64,000 nucleotides of DNA from Peptostreptococcaceae bacterium (GTDB taxonomy: Bacteria; Bacillota; Clostridia; Peptostreptococcales; Peptostreptococcaceae), in NCBI GenBank assembly GCA_025210335.1, contig JAOARY010000030.1:1-64000 (forward strand), read 5' to 3'. Under the pieces are notes generated by a model. The model ran no database searches and was not told the DNA's origin. It saw only the letters and a program-made list of their open reading frames with translations. The position numbers were made by a program, and so were the translations under genes. Positions 62,153 to 64,000 of the stretch are shown piece after piece; position 1 is the stretch's first letter, and every line of letters begins with the position of its first letter.

Positions 62153-62887
62153 CTAATAATAAACTTCCATCAAAAATAACCCACATGCAGGCGCTGTTTT
62201 CGATGCTTTTGTTCTATCTTTTGCATCTATAATATCCTTTACATAAGATGGCTTAAATTTGCTTGTACCTACATCTACAAGGGTACCTGCAATTATTCTT
62301 ACCATATTATATAAAAAACCATTACCTCTTATATCTATATAAACAATATCTTTATCTTTACTAACTTTTAGCTCATATACTGTTCTTCTTGAAGTCTTAG
62401 CTGAACCTTTTGCTGCCTTAAAACTATCAAACTCATGTGTACCTATGATATATTTACAAGCTTCATTCATCTTTTCAATATCTAAATCTCTGCATAAATT
62501 CCATGCATAGTTTCTTTCGAATACAGACATTATTTCACCTGTATATATTCTATACCTATAAGATTTTCCTACAGAATGAATTCTACTGTGAAATTCATCT
62601 CTTACATCTACTGCTTCTAACACTCTTATATCAGGATTTAATTTAGTATTTAAAGCTCTTACTATATTTTTGCAATCTATTTTATTATCCAAATGAAAAT
62701 TACATACAGTTCTTTGTGCATGTACCTTCGCATCAGTTCTAGAAGACCCAAAAATTTTTATATCCTCTTTAAAAAGTGATTTCAATGCTTTTTGTATTTG
62801 ACTTTGTATTGTGATTTTGTCTGGCTGTATTTGAAATCCAAAATAATTACTGCCATCATAACTCACAGTAAGCTTTATGTTTCTCAA
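62153..62887 (-). CDS. truA: tRNA pseudouridine(38-40) synthase TruA
   Basis: 244 residues. Modifies the anticodon arm. Catalytic Asp in GSSRTDAKVHAQRTVCNF, plus VSYDGSNYFGFQ near the start, KSYRYRIYTGEI and VRIIAGTLVDVGTSKFKP. Length is typical. 24 bases behind ecfT on the same strand; the ecfA-ecfT-truA order is conserved. No strong terminator was seen after it. AGGATGGTGAG precedes the start region. Confidence 0.96.
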   Translation of the reverse strand: MRNIKLTVSYDGSNYFGFQIQPDKITIQSQIQKALKSLFKEDIKIFGSSRTDAKVHAQRTVCNFHLDNKIDCKNIVRALNTKLNPDIRVLEAVDVRDEFHSRIHSVGKSYRYRIYTGEIMSVFERNYAWNLCRDLDIEKMNEACKYIIGTHEFDSFKAAKGSAKTSRRTVYELKVSKDKDIVYIDIRGNGFLYNMVRIIAGTLVDVGTSKFKPSYVKDIIDAKDRTKASKTAPACGLFLMEVYY

Positions 62888-62911
62888 AAACTCACCATCC
62901 TTATATCTATA

Positions 62912-63712
62912 TTAAAATAAAAATCTAAACATAATTATAATAATCATGTATATTGCAATAAAAAGAAGTGCAACATAATCTCTTGATTCTATTTTGATTT
63001 CTTTCATTCTTGTTCTATTATTTCCACCTCTATAACATCTTGCTTCCATAGCCATAGCAAGTTCATCAGCTCTTCTAAAAGCACTTATAAATAGTGGTAC
63101 TAAAAGTGGTATCATACTCTTAGCCTTCTTTATAATTCCACCTTTTTCAAAATCAGCCCCTCTTGCCATTTGCGCTTTCATTATCTTATCTGTTTCATCC
63201 AAAAGAGTTGGTATAAATCTAAGTGCAATAGTCATCATCATAGCTATTTCATGAGACGGTACTCCAATTTTTTTAAATGGATCCAATAATTTTTCGATTC
63301 CATCAGTTAGCTTTATTGGTGAAGTGACCAAAGTTAATATTGATGTACCAATTATTAAAAGTATTAATCTTAAGGCCATAAAAGTACCTTGATAAAGACC
63401 TTCTTTGGTTATTTTAAAAATACTAAATTTAAAAACAATTTCACCTGGAGTTAAAAATATATTAAGTGAAAATGTAAGCAAAATTATCATAAATATAGGT
63501 TTTAGACCTTTTAGCATATATTTTAATGGTACTTTTGAAATAGCTATTACAGTAGCTAAATAAGCAAGTACTATTAAATATCCATAAAAATTATTTACAA
63601 CAAATAATGATAACATAAATAAAAATGTTGCAATTATTTTAACCCTTGGATCTATTTTGTGAAGTAAAGAATCCACAGGATAAAATTGCCCTATTGTTAT
63701 ATCTTTAAGCAT
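62912..63712 (-). CDS. ecfT: ECF transporter transmembrane component EcfT
   Basis: 266 residues, about six membrane helices. It couples the ATPases EcfA1/EcfA2 to interchangeable S components for vitamin and metal uptake. The two coupling helices show the family Ala-Arg-Gly motifs: AQMARGADFEKGG and MEARCYRGGNN. The N-terminal segment DPRVKIIATFLFMLSLFV is typical. It overlaps the end of ecfA2 by 8 bases, so translation is coupled. No S component is in the visible part, consistent with a shared energy module. Confidence 0.96.
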   Translation of the reverse strand: MLKDITIGQFYPVDSLLHKIDPRVKIIATFLFMLSLFVVNNFYGYLIVLAYLATVIAISKVPLKYMLKGLKPIFMIILLTFSLNIFLTPGEIVFKFSIFKITKEGLYQGTFMALRLILLIIGTSILTLVTSPIKLTDGIEKLLDPFKKIGVPSHEIAMMMTIALRFIPTLLDETDKIMKAQMARGADFEKGGIIKKAKSMIPLLVPLFISAFRRADELAMAMEARCYRGGNNRTRMKEIKIESRDYVALLFIAIYMIIIIMFRFLF

Positions 63713-64000
63713 TATTATCCCCCCTTAAAACTCTAAGTATTTCTTCTTTAGCTTCTTTAATATTTATAATATCAGTTCTAATATCAAAACCTTTTTCTTT
63801 TAATCTATTCATTAAACTAGATACCTTCGGAATATCAAGACCTATCTCTTTAAGTCCAGTTTCATTTTGAAAAACTTCTCTAGGAGTACCTAAGTATTTT
63901 ACTTTTCCTTTTGCCATTACAATAAGTTTATCCGCTATCTTTGCAACATCTTCCATGCTATGGGATACCAAAATTATTGTAGTGTTATATTTATTGTGAA
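63705..64000 (-). CDS. ecfA2: ECF transporter ATPase (EcfA2), C-terminal part
   Basis: Partial gene cut by the right edge; its frame is open through to base 64000. The visible 97 residues contain the H-loop VSHSMEDVAKIADKLIVMA and the regulatory C-terminal tail of EcfA proteins (YLGTPREVFQNETGLKEIGL, ending GDNNA). Walker A, signature and Walker B lie outside the window. An apparent start at the TTG near 63971 is internal. It is called EcfA2 because it lies directly before ecfT. It binds ATP for vitamin uptake. Confidence 0.9.
   Translation of the reverse strand, partial: HNKYNTTIILVSHSMEDVAKIADKLIVMAKGKVKYLGTPREVFQNETGLKEIGLDIPKVSSLMNRLKEKGFDIRTDIINIKEAKEEILRVLRGDNNA

Noticed and set aside
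1-64000. CRISPR arrays, tRNA or rRNA genes, insertion sequences, prophage.
   Set aside because: No regularly spaced repeats, no cloverleaf or rRNA sequence, and no transposase, integrase or phage protein were seen. The many poly-A and poly-T runs reflect base composition and terminators.

Overview
The window is AT-rich chromosomal DNA of an anaerobic, probably endospore-forming member of the Clostridia. Evidence: spoVB and spoVG homologues, an AbrB gene with a Spo0A-type box upstream, strong AGGAGG ribosome binding sites with frequent TTG and GTG starts, rubredoxin, a selenocysteine peroxiredoxin, and a T-box leader on metG. I do not name a species. No rRNA, tRNA, CRISPR array, phage or transposase gene was seen.

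Layout: the backbone is the locus that runs in Bacillus subtilis from tmk to spoVB. Here it reads right to left and is broken up by inserts. Core pieces, from the right: ecfA-ecfT-truA and rplM-rpsI (60995-64000), tmk-holB-ricT (55790-58592), trmN6-rsmI (51427-53010), abrB (51057-51302), metG with its T-box (45820-48093), tatD (30518-31285), a YabE-like 3D-domain protein (20912-21925), rnmV-ksgA (15206-16619), purR (8366-9193), spoVG (7930-8232), glmU-prs (5405-7773), pth-mfd-prsA (183-5279) and the start of spoVB (1-138). murC diverges from purR.

Inserts carry the accessory biology: a selenoprotein peroxiredoxin and an unknown lipoprotein; an NSS transporter with a 35-residue MetS-like small subunit; pncB and a HAD phosphatase; helD and a LUD protein; a glutamine module (glutaminase, AGCS symporter, NtrC-type regulator, membrane kinase and a divergent dCache receptor); a large chitinase with two GH18 domains; a PTS operon whose IIB gene has an in-frame stop; glpQ, glpT and an orphan binding protein for phosphodiester scavenging; and an OmpR-type two-component system beside a small secreted protein.

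Strongest regulatory observations: a consensus sigma-54 promoter upstream of glsA next to the sigma-54 activator gene; a Spo0A box between two candidate abrB promoters; a bacterial SECIS-like hairpin after the selenocysteine UGA; a T-box with an AUG specifier for metG; and a consensus sigma-A promoter about 370 bases before the NSS transporter, giving a long leader that can fold. The best candidate for an undescribed system is the glutamine module. Its kinase has almost no outside sensing domain, while the divergently encoded dCache protein has a sensor but no output domain, so they may work as a split receptor.
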